Of a stretch of DNA of 64,000 nucleotides, positions 9,478 through 17,682 are shown one piece after another (positions within the stretch are counted from its first letter, which is position 1; every line of letters starts with the position of its first letter). Source of the DNA: an uncultured Prevotella sp. (lineage in GTDB: Bacteria; Bacteroidota; Bacteroidia; Bacteroidales; Bacteroidaceae); contig CAKQDG010000002.1 of assembly GCA_934219025.1 (NCBI GenBank), positions 1 to 64,000 of the forward strand, read 5' to 3'. A program made the position numbers and the translations under genes. Below the pieces are notes generated by a model. It ran no database searches. It saw only the letters and a program-made list of their open reading frames with translations, and had not been told where the DNA came from.

Positions 9478-10845
9478 ATGAAAAGCAAAGAGTTTCTACA
9501 AACAATAGACAAAGCCATAAAAAGCAACAACCTGATGAACAAGAAGAGTCTGTATCTGACTGCATTGTCGGGCGGAGCTGACAGCATGGCTATGACTTTG
9601 GCACTGAAGGAACTCGGATATAATATTGATGCCGTTCATTGCAACTTTCATCTCAGAGGGAAAGAGTCGGACAGAGATGAGAACTTCTGCATTTCTTTTT
9701 GCAAAAAAATTGGTATCGAACTGCATATCGTGCACTTCGATACCAAAGAATATGCAAATCTGCATAAAGTGAGCATAGAAATGGCAGCAAGAGAACTGAG
9801 ATACGGCTATTTTGAACAACTGCGCAAAGATTTAGGAGCCAGCGGCATTTGCATAGGCCATCACCAGGAGGATTCTGTTGAAACACTGCTCATCAATCTG
9901 ATTAGGGGTACCGGAATAAACGGAATGACCGGAATATCAAGCAAAAACGGCTATATCCTGCGTCCTATGCTCGACGTGAAAAGAAGTGATATAGAAAACT
10001 ATCTTGCCGACAGGGGGCAGAGTTTCATAACAGACAGTACAAACCTAATTGACGATGCCACACGAAACAAAATCCGACTAAACCTGATGCCGATAATCAG
10101 AACCGTTAATCCGGCGGCCGACAACAACATCGCAGCGACAGCAAGGCGACTGGCTGAAGTGGCAAGGGTTTTCAACCACACAATAGAAAAAGACGCAGAA
10201 AAAGTTACCACCCAACATAAAAACAGGACTATCATAGATATAAAAGGTGTAAGAGAATCTGCTTCGCCCGAAAGTACGCTTTTCCATATCCTGACGAATT
10301 TCAATTTCTCTCCATCTGCAACAGAAGATATCTATGACAAGATACAAGATGAAACGGTGTCGGGAAAGGTTTTCTGTTCAAGCACACACAGGTTGCTGCT
10401 TGACCGCGGAAACATTATAATCATTTCTAAAAACGACGGTGAAAACGGATGGGAAATGAAGATACCGGAATCTGGCACTTATGCATTTAAAGAAAGTATT
10501 AAAATACATGTAAACAAATGTTTGGTTGCAGAAAACTTTTCGATTTCAAAAAGAAAAGACACAGCAACTCTTGATGCATCAAAAATAAAGTTTCCGCTAA
10601 AAATCAGAACCATAAAAAAAGGCGACTGGTTTATTCCCTTCGGCATGAAGGGAAGAAAATTGGTAAGCGACTACATGACAGACAGAAAAGCAAGTTTGTT
10701 TGACAAAGAACGCCAACTGGTTGTGGAAAATTCCGACGGGGAAATCCTATGGCTGGTAAACGAACGCACCGACAACAGATTCAGGATAACCAAGGGAACA
10801 AAGGAAGCAATAACAATTTCATTCTCGGAAAATTCTCAAATCTGA
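9478..10845 (+). CDS. tilS: tRNA(Ile)-lysidine synthetase
   Basis: A 455-residue enzyme that converts the wobble cytidine of the tRNA-Ile2 (CAU) anticodon to lysidine with ATP and lysine, so that AUA is read as isoleucine. The PP-loop SGGADSMAM is at about residues 31-39, followed by HCNFHLRGKESDRDE and the family motifs GHHQEDSVETLLINLIRG and RPML. The C-terminal third matches the TilS substrate-binding domain (IKKGDWFIPFGMKGRKLVSD). It lies 32 bp after the methyltransferase gene on the same strand. The gene is normally essential. A dispersed repeat begins 4 bp after its stop codon. Confidence 0.95.
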   Translation: MKSKEFLQTIDKAIKSNNLMNKKSLYLTALSGGADSMAMTLALKELGYNIDAVHCNFHLRGKESDRDENFCISFCKKIGIELHIVHFDTKEYANLHKVSIEMAARELRYGYFEQLRKDLGASGICIGHHQEDSVETLLINLIRGTGINGMTGISSKNGYILRPMLDVKRSDIENYLADRGQSFITDSTNLIDDATRNKIRLNLMPIIRTVNPAADNNIAATARRLAEVARVFNHTIEKDAEKVTTQHKNRTIIDIKGVRESASPESTLFHILTNFNFSPSATEDIYDKIQDETVSGKVFCSSTHRLLLDRGNIIIISKNDGENGWEMKIPESGTYAFKESIKIHVNKCLVAENFSISKRKDTATLDASKIKFPLKIRTIKKGDWFIPFGMKGRKLVSDYMTDRKASLFDKERQLVVENSDGEILWLVNERTDNRFRITKGTKEAITISFSENSQI

Positions 10846-10848
10846 TAA

Positions 10849-10985
10849 AATCCGACTTTTAGAACACTTTTCCTTGGTGCCCCGAAAATGCGCATTTTTT
10901 GAGCGAGCAGCGCTTTTCGGGGAGCAAAGCATTGCTTCTCTCCCGAAAAAGCATCGTTTCTTTCCTCAAGAAGCACTGCTAAACG
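10849..10985 (+). repeat. Dispersed intergenic repeat, copy 1 (a second copy is inverted at 40050-40182)
   Basis: Two blocks recur in inverted orientation near 40.1 kb. The first is a 20-bp identity at 10849-10868 (AATCCGACTTTTAGAACACT). The second, at 10910-10943, is nearly identical over 34 bp and is built around the inverted modules GAGCAAAGCA and TGCTTCTC. More GAAGC-type modules follow up to about 10985. The region has no long reading frame. From 10986 to 11160 the sequence is A/T rich with nothing recognisable. Confidence 0.75.
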
Positions 10986-11161
10986 TTTAGCGTGTCTTTT
11001 TTTCTTTACAGAATAAAACAAAAAAGTGTTCCAAACTTCTTATTCCCGATTCAGCCTATATTTGAAGTGATAATAAACGGATGAACATTATTTCTACCCC
11101 ACACATTTTCTTCAGTGTAAATAATAATGCGGAAAGAAAAATATCTAAAGAAAACCGATAC

Positions 11162-11195
11162 AAAAAAAAGGGTGAAGGAACAACGCCCTTCACCC
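11162..11195 (-). terminator. Intrinsic terminator of the DUF3127 gene
   Basis: A 9-bp stem (GGGTGAAGG at 11170-11178, CCTTCACCC at 11187-11195) is followed on the minus strand by an eight-base T tract (plus-strand A run 11162-11169). It lies 34 bp past the stop codon. Confidence 0.85.
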
Positions 11196-11228
11196 TATAG
11201 TAAAAATTGCTAAATCTGTTTCTGCATA

Positions 11229-11630
11229 TTAAAATGGCAGATCGTCGGCAGCCTCGCCACCTTCAGCCGCAGCAGCCACTTCTGTTGCCGGAGGGAAAGC
11301 ATCAGCTGCAGGCATTGGCTGAACACCAGGGGCACCAGCTGCAGCAGCAGCCGCATCAACAGCCTCAACCTTCCATGCACGGATGGAATTGAACCAACGG
11401 TCGTTCCATTGACGGGCATCAATGTCAAAAGACACTTTCACATTATTACCCACTTGAAGCAAACCGGCAAACTGTGCTATACGGTCACTACCGAAAATCT
11501 CAAAGCACATTTTCTTTGGATACTGCTCCACTGTTTCTATAACATATTCCTGGGCCTTCCATTGATTGCCAGCCTTTGATGTGCCCTCTCTTGGATTGAG
11601 CACAGCGATAACTCTTCCTTCTAATTCCAT
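11229..11630 (-). CDS. DUF3127 OB-fold protein with an SSB-like C-terminal tip
   Basis: The preferred start is the ATG at 11630 (MELEGRVIAVLNPREG), giving 133 residues. An upstream ATG at 11705 would lie before the predicted promoter. Residues 1-90 match DUF3127, a Bacteroidetes family with an OB-like fold (GRVIAVL, QEYVIETVEQYPKKMCFEIFG, WFNSIRAWKVE). An Ala/Pro/Gly-rich linker follows, and the protein ends in EAADDLPF. The acidic-Pro-Phe end is like the tip of single-stranded DNA-binding protein, which recruits replication and repair enzymes. This suggests a ssDNA or RNA binding role (inference). The gene is divergent from dnaN. Confidence 0.8.
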   Translation of the reverse strand: MELEGRVIAVLNPREGTSKAGNQWKAQEYVIETVEQYPKKMCFEIFGSDRIAQFAGLLQVGNNVKVSFDIDARQWNDRWFNSIRAWKVEAVDAAAAAAGAPGVQPMPAADAFPPATEVAAAAEGGEAADDLPF

Positions 11631-11664
11631 TTGTTTTATATTACGATTCTTAAATTTCAGTTTG

Positions 11665-11695
11665 CGAAAGTAACAAAATAGTTTTAAAAAGCAAA
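11665..11695 (-). promoter_or_regulatory. Promoter of the DUF3127 gene
   Basis: On the minus strand TTTG (11692-11695) is followed after 19 bp by TACTTTCG (11665-11672), one mismatch from TAnnTTTG. The start of transcription falls near 11658, which supports the start codon at 11630. Confidence 0.55.
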
Positions 11696-11712
11696 ACAAT
11701 TTCATCCATTTT

Positions 11713-11744
11713 TTTGTCTACAACAATGATTTTTTGTATTTTTG
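11713..11744 (+). promoter_or_regulatory. Promoter of dnaN
   Basis: TTTG (11713-11716), a 20-bp spacer and TATTTTTG (11737-11744) form a near-consensus Bacteroidetes promoter. The leader to the dnaN ATG at 11817 is about 65 nt. It stands back to back with the DUF3127 promoter. Confidence 0.7.
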
Positions 11745-11816
11745 TACTCGATTAAAAAGATAATCACGCATTGAAAGAAACATCTAATAAAAAAACATTA
11801 TAAAACATATTCAACA

Positions 11817-12941
11817 ATGAGACTAACATTGTCAAGTGCGGTTTTAGCTAATCGCCTCACAACTTTACAGAAAGTTCAGAACAGCAAGAATTCCCTCCAG
11901 ATATTGGACTGCATTCTATTTGAGGTAAACGACGGAGTACTGACCCTGACAGCTTCTGACAAAGAAAACGAGCTGAAAACAAATATACAGCTCGATGAAG
12001 CTGATATGGACGGAAGGTTTGCAATAAACAGCAGGACAATTGTGGATGCCGTAAGGGAATTGCCTGAGCAGCCGATAACCCTGGAGATTGACACAACAAC
12101 ATATAATGTGAAGATTATCTTCCAAAACGGAGACTACAATTTCACAGCACAAAACGCTGACGACTTTCCAAAGGCACAAGCCGTACAGGAAAGCGGAACT
12201 AACTTCAATATAACATCGGAAATCCTTGCCGACAACATAACAAGAACTCTGTTTGCAACAGGAAACGAAGAGTTGAGACCCGTGATGAACGGAATTTATT
12301 TCGACATGACTCCAGAATATCTTGCCATTGTAGCAAGCGACGGCCACAAACTGGTGAGAAACAAGGTATTCTCAATAAAAAACGAAACACCAATGGCTTT
12401 TATATTGCCAAAGAAACCTGCCACCTTGCTAAAGAATGCTCTTGCACACGATGAAAGCGAAGTGGAAATAAAATTCGACGAGCAGAATGCTGAGATAAAA
12501 TTCAGTTTCGGAACGCTGTCATGCCGCCTGATTGAAGGAAGATACCCTAACTACTCTTCTGTCATTCCAAGCGACAATCCATGCCAGCTCAATATCGACA
12601 GAAAGACGCTTGTCGGTTCCCTGCGCAGAGTATTGCCTTTTGCAAGCGAAAGCAGCCAGCTGGTACGCCTCAGACTGTCAATGGGACAACTTGAAGTTTC
12701 ATCCGAAGATATCGACTTCTACACAAGCGCAAAGGAAAACATAGTTTGCGATTACGCAAGCAATCCTATGAGCATTGGATTCAAGGGCTCTTCTTTGATG
12801 GAAATCCTTAATAATCTGAATAGCGACGACGTAACACTCGAACTCGCAGACCCAAGCCGTCCTTGCATCATTCTGCCAGCTGAACAGCCGGAAGGTCAGG
12901 ACATACTTATGCTGATTATGCCAATGTTGCTAAACGACTAA
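11817..12941 (+). CDS. dnaN: DNA polymerase III beta subunit (sliding clamp)
   Basis: A 374-residue protein, the normal length. The clamp is a dimeric ring that tethers DNA polymerase III and other enzymes to DNA. The three repeated domains can be followed: MRLTLSSAVLANRLTTLQKV at the start, the middle domain from about residue 125 (FNITSEILADNITRTLFATG, YLAIVASDGHKLVRN), and the third from about 250 (IDRKTLVGSLRRVLPFASE). The C-terminal LIMPMLLND is where the family has its MPMR-type end. It is followed after 18 bp by a DnaQ-like exonuclease gene, so this promoter probably drives a replication group. Confidence 0.97.
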   Translation: MRLTLSSAVLANRLTTLQKVQNSKNSLQILDCILFEVNDGVLTLTASDKENELKTNIQLDEADMDGRFAINSRTIVDAVRELPEQPITLEIDTTTYNVKIIFQNGDYNFTAQNADDFPKAQAVQESGTNFNITSEILADNITRTLFATGNEELRPVMNGIYFDMTPEYLAIVASDGHKLVRNKVFSIKNETPMAFILPKKPATLLKNALAHDESEVEIKFDEQNAEIKFSFGTLSCRLIEGRYPNYSSVIPSDNPCQLNIDRKTLVGSLRRVLPFASESSQLVRLRLSMGQLEVSSEDIDFYTSAKENIVCDYASNPMSIGFKGSSLMEILNNLNSDDVTLELADPSRPCIILPAEQPEGQDILMLIMPMLLND

Positions 12942-12959
12942 AAGGGAAGGGAAACGCAG

Positions 12960-13811
12960 ATGAGACTGAACATAAAAAGGCCGCTCGTGGTTTTTGACCT
13001 GGAAACAACAGGACTTGACATCGTAAAAGACAGAATATTCCAATTGTCATACATAAAAGTGTTCCCCGACGGAAAGGAAGAAAGGGGCAACCTGTATTTC
13101 AATCCGGAAAAACCTATTCCGCAAGAGGTTGTGGAACTAACCGGCACGTCTAACGAGGATGTGAAAGACAAGCCCACATTCAAGGATATGTCAAAAGAAC
13201 TTGAAGAAAAGTTTTCCGGCTGCGACTTTGCCGGATTCAACTCCAACCACTTTGACGTGCCAATGCTATCTGAAGAATTCTATAGAGCCGGAATCAACTT
13301 CGACTTCAGCAAATGCAGACTAATCGACGCTCAAACAATCTTCCACAAAATGGAAAAGAGAAATCTTGCCGCTGCATACAAGTTTTACACCGGACACAAA
13401 ATGGAAGACGATTTTGAAGCTCACCGTGCTGACCAGGACACAGAAGCAACATATAGAGTTCTGCAAGGTGAACTCGACATGTATTCGCCTGAACGACAAG
13501 AGGAGGAGGACAGACAACTGGAAAACGATATGGACAAGTTGGCTGAGTTTTCGAAAACCAACGACAACGTTGATTTTTCCGGACGCATTGTGTGGAAGGA
13601 AATGAAAGGTGCCGACGGGAAGCCGCTGCTCGACGAGAACGGAAATCCAAGAAAACAAGAGGTTTTCAATTTCGGAAAATACAAAGGACTGCCGGTGATA
13701 GAAGCACTAAGGCGAGACCCGGGGTATTACAACTGGATTTGCACAAGTGATTTCACAAGCGACACGAAACAGGTTCTGACACGCATCAGATTACGAGACA
13801 TGGGGAGATAA
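12960..13811 (+). CDS. DnaQ-like 3'-5' exonuclease (DEDDh family)
   Basis: A 283-residue protein with an N-terminal exonuclease domain: VVFDLETTGLD (Exo I, Asp13 and Glu15), FAGFNSNHFDVPML (Exo II) and AHRADQDTEATYRV (Exo III, His and Asp). This is the fold of the proofreading subunit of DNA polymerase III. A region of charged residues follows. The C-terminus (FNFGKYKGLPVIEALRRDPG, about residues 235-255) matches the small DUF3820-type module seen in related nucleases. The position 18 bp after dnaN fits a replication or repair role, but it may be a general exonuclease rather than the epsilon subunit. Confidence 0.88.
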   Translation: MRLNIKRPLVVFDLETTGLDIVKDRIFQLSYIKVFPDGKEERGNLYFNPEKPIPQEVVELTGTSNEDVKDKPTFKDMSKELEEKFSGCDFAGFNSNHFDVPMLSEEFYRAGINFDFSKCRLIDAQTIFHKMEKRNLAAAYKFYTGHKMEDDFEAHRADQDTEATYRVLQGELDMYSPERQEEEDRQLENDMDKLAEFSKTNDNVDFSGRIVWKEMKGADGKPLLDENGNPRKQEVFNFGKYKGLPVIEALRRDPGYYNWICTSDFTSDTKQVLTRIRLRDMGR

Positions 13812-13815
13812 TACG

Positions 13816-15015
13816 ATGCTGAAAGGAAAGAAAATTGTTCTTGGCATCACGGGTAGTATAGCTGCATACAAAGCTTGCTATATTATCCGTGGGCTGATAA
13901 AAGCCGGGGCTGAAGTTCAGGTGGTGATAACTCCTTCCGGCAAAGAATTTATAACTCCTATAACGCTGTCTGCCCTTACACACAAACCTGTGGTAAGCGA
14001 ATTCTTCTCTCAAAGGGACGGCACGTGGAACTCGCACGTAGACCTTGGACTGTGGGCTGACGCCATGCTGATCGCTCCATGCACGGCGGCAACAATTGGC
14101 AAGATGGCTAACGGGATAGCCGACAATATGCTTATCACTACTTATCTGTCGATGAAGGCGCCCGTGCTGATTGCACCGGCAATGGATCTGGATATGTATG
14201 CCCACGCATCTACACAAAAGAACTTGACCACCTTAAAGGAATACGGCAATGTCATTATCGAACCGCAAAGCGGATTTCTGGCAAGCGGACTTGAAGGAAA
14301 AGGAAGAATGGAAGAGCCGGAAAAAATCGTGGAATTCGTGGATGATTTCTTCTGTAAAAATGAAGCGAAGAGTCTGAAGGGAAAAAAAATCATGATAACG
14401 GCTGGTCCTACCTACGAAAAAATAGACCCCGTGAGATTCATCGGCAACTACTCAAGCGGGAAAATGGGATTTGCCATAGCCGAGGAATGTGCCGAAAGGG
14501 GAGCTGAAGTTACATTGGTATCGGGTCCGGTATCCTTGAAATGCTCTTCCACAATAAACAGAATTGACGTGGAAAGCTGCGAAGAAATGTATAATGCTGC
14601 AACAAAAGAGTTTAAAAACCAGGATGCCGCGATACTTTGTGCAGCCGTAGCTGATTTCCGTCCGGAAAAAACTGCCGAAAGGAAAATAAAGAGAGAAAAA
14701 GATGATCTTTTCTTAAAGCTTAGTCCCACTAAAGACATTGCTGCTTCGCTTGGACAACTAAAGAGCGAAAAACAAAAGCTTATAGGTTTTGCCCTTGAAA
14801 CAGACAACGAAGAATGTAATGCAAAGAAAAAGCTCAAGAAAAAGAATCTTGACTTTATAGTTCTTAATTCCACAAGAAACGAAGGCACTACTTTTCAAAG
14901 CGACTTTAACAAAATCTCTATCATTTCTGAAAACGGCAAAAAGGATTTTGAAAAAAAATCCAAGATTTATGTTGCAAAAGACATCGTAGACGAAATGGAG
15001 AAATTGTGGCAATAA
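13816..15015 (+). CDS. coaBC: Bifunctional phosphopantothenoylcysteine decarboxylase / phosphopantothenate-cysteine ligase
   Basis: A 399-residue fusion enzyme that performs two consecutive steps of coenzyme A synthesis. The CoaC part (residues 1-185) is an FMN-dependent decarboxylase: GSIAAYKACYIIRGL, the catalytic His in WNSHVDLG (about residue 73) and PAMDLDMY (about 120). The CoaB part starts near residue 193 with ITAGPTYEKIDPVRFIGNYS and SSGKMG, and includes the nucleotide-binding and dimer region FALETDNEE followed by a Lys-rich strip. It starts 4 bp after the exonuclease stop. The gene order coaBC, DUF4835, recN is conserved in Bacteroidetes. Confidence 0.96.
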   Translation: MLKGKKIVLGITGSIAAYKACYIIRGLIKAGAEVQVVITPSGKEFITPITLSALTHKPVVSEFFSQRDGTWNSHVDLGLWADAMLIAPCTAATIGKMANGIADNMLITTYLSMKAPVLIAPAMDLDMYAHASTQKNLTTLKEYGNVIIEPQSGFLASGLEGKGRMEEPEKIVEFVDDFFCKNEAKSLKGKKIMITAGPTYEKIDPVRFIGNYSSGKMGFAIAEECAERGAEVTLVSGPVSLKCSSTINRIDVESCEEMYNAATKEFKNQDAAILCAAVADFRPEKTAERKIKREKDDLFLKLSPTKDIAASLGQLKSEKQKLIGFALETDNEECNAKKKLKKKNLDFIVLNSTRNEGTTFQSDFNKISIISENGKKDFEKKSKIYVAKDIVDEMEKLWQ

Positions 15016-15020
15016 GATTA

Positions 15021-15066
15021 TATGAGCCATCACTTTAAGGCTATGGATATAATGTGGTGGCTCATA
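15021..15066 (+). other. Intercistronic hairpin between coaBC and the DUF4835 gene
   Basis: TATGAGCCATCAC (15021-15033) pairs with GTGGTGGCTCATA (15054-15066): 13 bp with one G-T pair and a 20-nt loop. No T tract follows, so it is not a classical terminator. It starts 5 bp after the coaBC stop and ends 27 bp before the next start codon. Confidence 0.6.
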
Positions 15067-15093
15067 ACATTATACAATTTAAGAGTACAAATT

Positions 15094-15996
15094 ATGAAAC
15101 GACTTATCTGCTTAACTCTTTTCTTGGCAATGTCATATGCCATTAAAGCACAGGAATTACAAGCGAAGGTAACTATAAACCACAATCAGATTCAGGGAAC
15201 TGATGCCAGTGTATTCGAAAGTTTACAGCAAAACCTCGAACAGTTTATCAACGACCGACAATGGTCTGACTATCAGTTTCAGAAAAATGAAAGGATTGTT
15301 TGTAATTTCAACATAACAGTTACTAAGTATGACCAGTCGTCGAACAGACTAACATGCACGGCATTGATTCAAGCCAACCGCCCTGTATACAACTCTTCAT
15401 ATACCACTACCCTGTACAATAACAAGGACAATGATTTCAATTTTGAATTCTCACAATTTGACCAATTGAACTTCAATGAAGAACAGATAGACAACCAGCT
15501 CACTGCCTTGATTGCTTATTATGCCTACTTGATAATCGGACTCGATCTTGACAGTTTTTCTCCTATGGGAGGTGAAGATATGCTGCAAAGGTGTATGAAC
15601 CTGACAAACAATGCACAGAATTTAGAATTCACAGGATGGAAGTCTTTTGAAAACGACCGAAACAGATTTGCAATAATCAATGACTATCTTGACAATGCTA
15701 TGAAACCGTTCAGGCAATTCCAATATGAATACTACCGAAACGGACTTGACGAGATGGCAAGCAACGCAGACCGCGGAAGAACAAATATCACCACTACCAT
15801 AGAAAGCAATCTGAAGAAAGTGCACGAAGACAAACCCCTGAGCAGATTGCCTGCAATCTGGACTGACTATAAAAAAGATGAACTGGCAAATATCTACAAG
15901 GGTAAAGGCACGCAGAAAGAAAAAGAAAGCGTGTATGATATTCTGTTTTCAATAAATCCCTCACAAAACAATTCCTGGGAGAAAATAAAAGAATAA
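15094..15996 (+). CDS. DUF4835 family secreted protein (PorD-like)
   Basis: The start is placed at 15094, where MKRLICLTLFLAMSYAIKAQ forms a clean signal peptide. The frame extends 24 codons upstream through the hairpin without a credible start. The mature protein (about 280 residues) opens with ELQAKVTINHNQIQGTDASV and includes ERIVCNFNITVTKY and YYAYLIIGLDLDSFSPMGGE, all typical of DUF4835. This periplasmic family is conserved in Bacteroidetes between coaBC and recN. Some databases name it PorD, linking it to type IX secretion; I recall this name but cannot verify it here. Confidence 0.85.
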   Translation: MKRLICLTLFLAMSYAIKAQELQAKVTINHNQIQGTDASVFESLQQNLEQFINDRQWSDYQFQKNERIVCNFNITVTKYDQSSNRLTCTALIQANRPVYNSSYTTTLYNNKDNDFNFEFSQFDQLNFNEEQIDNQLTALIAYYAYLIIGLDLDSFSPMGGEDMLQRCMNLTNNAQNLEFTGWKSFENDRNRFAIINDYLDNAMKPFRQFQYEYYRNGLDEMASNADRGRTNITTTIESNLKKVHEDKPLSRLPAIWTDYKKDELANIYKGKGTQKEKESVYDILFSINPSQNNSWEKIKE

Positions 15997-15997
15997 T

Positions 15998-17668
15998 ATG
16001 CTGAAACAACTATATATAAAGAATTTTGCCCTGATTGACACTCTCGACATGAGATTTCATTCGGGATTCTCAGTTATTACCGGTGAAACCGGTGCCGGAA
16101 AGAGCATTATCCTGGGAGCCATCAATTTGCTGCTGGGACAAAGGGCTGACTCTAAATTGATAAAAAACGGGTGTAGCAAATGTATTATTGAAGCACACTT
16201 CGACTTGTCAAGATACAGTATGGAAAAATTCTTTGAAGAGAACGATATAGAATTTGATGCCGAGGACTGTATCTTACGCCGTGAACTAATGGCTACAGGA
16301 AAAAGCCGTGCCTTTATAAACGACACGCCGGCACCCGTGGCAATAATGAAAAAACTTGGAGAACATCTTATCGACATTCATAGCCAACATCAAAACTTGC
16401 TGTTAAACAGTGAGGATTTTCAATTAAATGTGCTTGACATAATATCGCAGAATTCAAAAGCAGTTAATGAATACCGCAAAGCATATGATAAACTTCTTGA
16501 AGCAAGAAGGGCTGTGGATGAAATGAAAAGAGAAATAGAAAGGGGTATTGAAAACGAGGAATTTCTAAGATTTCAGTTCAAAGAACTGGAGAACGCAAGT
16601 CTTGAAGCCGGAATGCAGGGAGAACTGGAGGCCGAGGCAGAGAAGCTTTCACACATCGAGGACATAAAAAGCTCTCTGTACAAAGCTGACAACATAATGA
16701 GCGGGAATGACGACAGCAATATTGTGGAACAAATAAAAGAGGCTGCAAAGGCTATCGCCGAAATAGCGAACATATATCCTGAAATTGGAGAATTAAACGA
16801 AAGGATAGACAACTGCTACGTGGAGCTAAAAGACATTGCCCAGGAAATAAATGCTAAACTCGAAAATATAGTTTTCGAGCCACAAAAGTTACAGCAAATA
16901 AGCGAAACTCTTGACACTATTTATTCTCTGGAACACAAGCACCGTGTTACATCTGTAGAAGAGTTGATCAGCATAAGAGAAAAGCTTCAAGAACAAATAA
17001 ACAGTATTGACAACAGTGATGATAAACTAAAAGAGCTCGAAAATATAGAAAGTGAAGCTGAACAGAAGTGCAGAAAGAAAGCTGAAATCCTTACTGCCAT
17101 AAGAAAGAATGCAGCTAAAGCTGTTGAAGAGGGCATGAAAAAACGTCTTGTTCCATTGGGTATTCCAAACGTGAGATTTGCTGTGAATATAAAAGACAAG
17201 GATTTTGCAAAAGACGGATGCGACAAGGTTTCTTTTTTGTTCAGCGCTAATACTAAAACTGAAATGCAACCCATATCACAGGTTGCATCCGGAGGAGAAA
17301 TTGCTCGAGTGATGCTGTCGCTTAAAGCTATGATAAGCAACGCAGTAAAACTCCCTACCATCATTTTCGATGAAATTGATACTGGAGTAAGCGGTAAGAT
17401 TGCAGAAAAGATGGCTATAATTATGCAGGAAATGGCTGAAAGCGAAAGGCAAGTGATAAGTATAACGCATCTTCCACAAATTGCAGCACGCGGCAAAAAC
17501 CATTATAAAGTTTATAAGGAGGAAACTGGAAATGGAACAACGAGCAAAATGAAGGAACTGTCTGCGCAAGAAAGAATTGACGAAATAGCGCAAATGTTAA
17601 GCGGCGCCGACATAACAGAAGCTGCACGACATAACGCAAAGGAATTATTAAAACAGTGTACTGATTAA
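15998..17668 (+). CDS. recN: DNA repair protein RecN
   Basis: A 556-residue SMC-like ATPase that acts early in double-strand break repair. The N-terminal head starts LKQLYIKNFALIDTLDMRFH with Walker A GETGAGKS (about residues 29-36). A long coiled coil (about 150-370, rich in Glu and Lys heptads) follows. The C-terminal head has the signature region SQVASGGEIARVMLSLKAM and Walker B IIFDEIDTGVSG (about 454-465), then ITHLPQIAARGKNHYKV. The length is typical. It starts 1 bp after the DUF4835 stop codon, so the two are almost surely cotranscribed. Confidence 0.96.
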   Translation: MLKQLYIKNFALIDTLDMRFHSGFSVITGETGAGKSIILGAINLLLGQRADSKLIKNGCSKCIIEAHFDLSRYSMEKFFEENDIEFDAEDCILRRELMATGKSRAFINDTPAPVAIMKKLGEHLIDIHSQHQNLLLNSEDFQLNVLDIISQNSKAVNEYRKAYDKLLEARRAVDEMKREIERGIENEEFLRFQFKELENASLEAGMQGELEAEAEKLSHIEDIKSSLYKADNIMSGNDDSNIVEQIKEAAKAIAEIANIYPEIGELNERIDNCYVELKDIAQEINAKLENIVFEPQKLQQISETLDTIYSLEHKHRVTSVEELISIREKLQEQINSIDNSDDKLKELENIESEAEQKCRKKAEILTAIRKNAAKAVEEGMKKRLVPLGIPNVRFAVNIKDKDFAKDGCDKVSFLFSANTKTEMQPISQVASGGEIARVMLSLKAMISNAVKLPTIIFDEIDTGVSGKIAEKMAIIMQEMAESERQVISITHLPQIAARGKNHYKVYKEETGNGTTSKMKELSAQERIDEIAQMLSGADITEAARHNAKELLKQCTD

Positions 17669-17682
17669 TCAAGGAAAAACTA

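Noticed and set aside
11631-11705. N-terminal extension of the DUF3127 protein
   Set aside because: The extension begins upstream of the predicted promoter, and its Lys/Phe-rich sequence is unlike the family. The family start MELEGR is at 11630.
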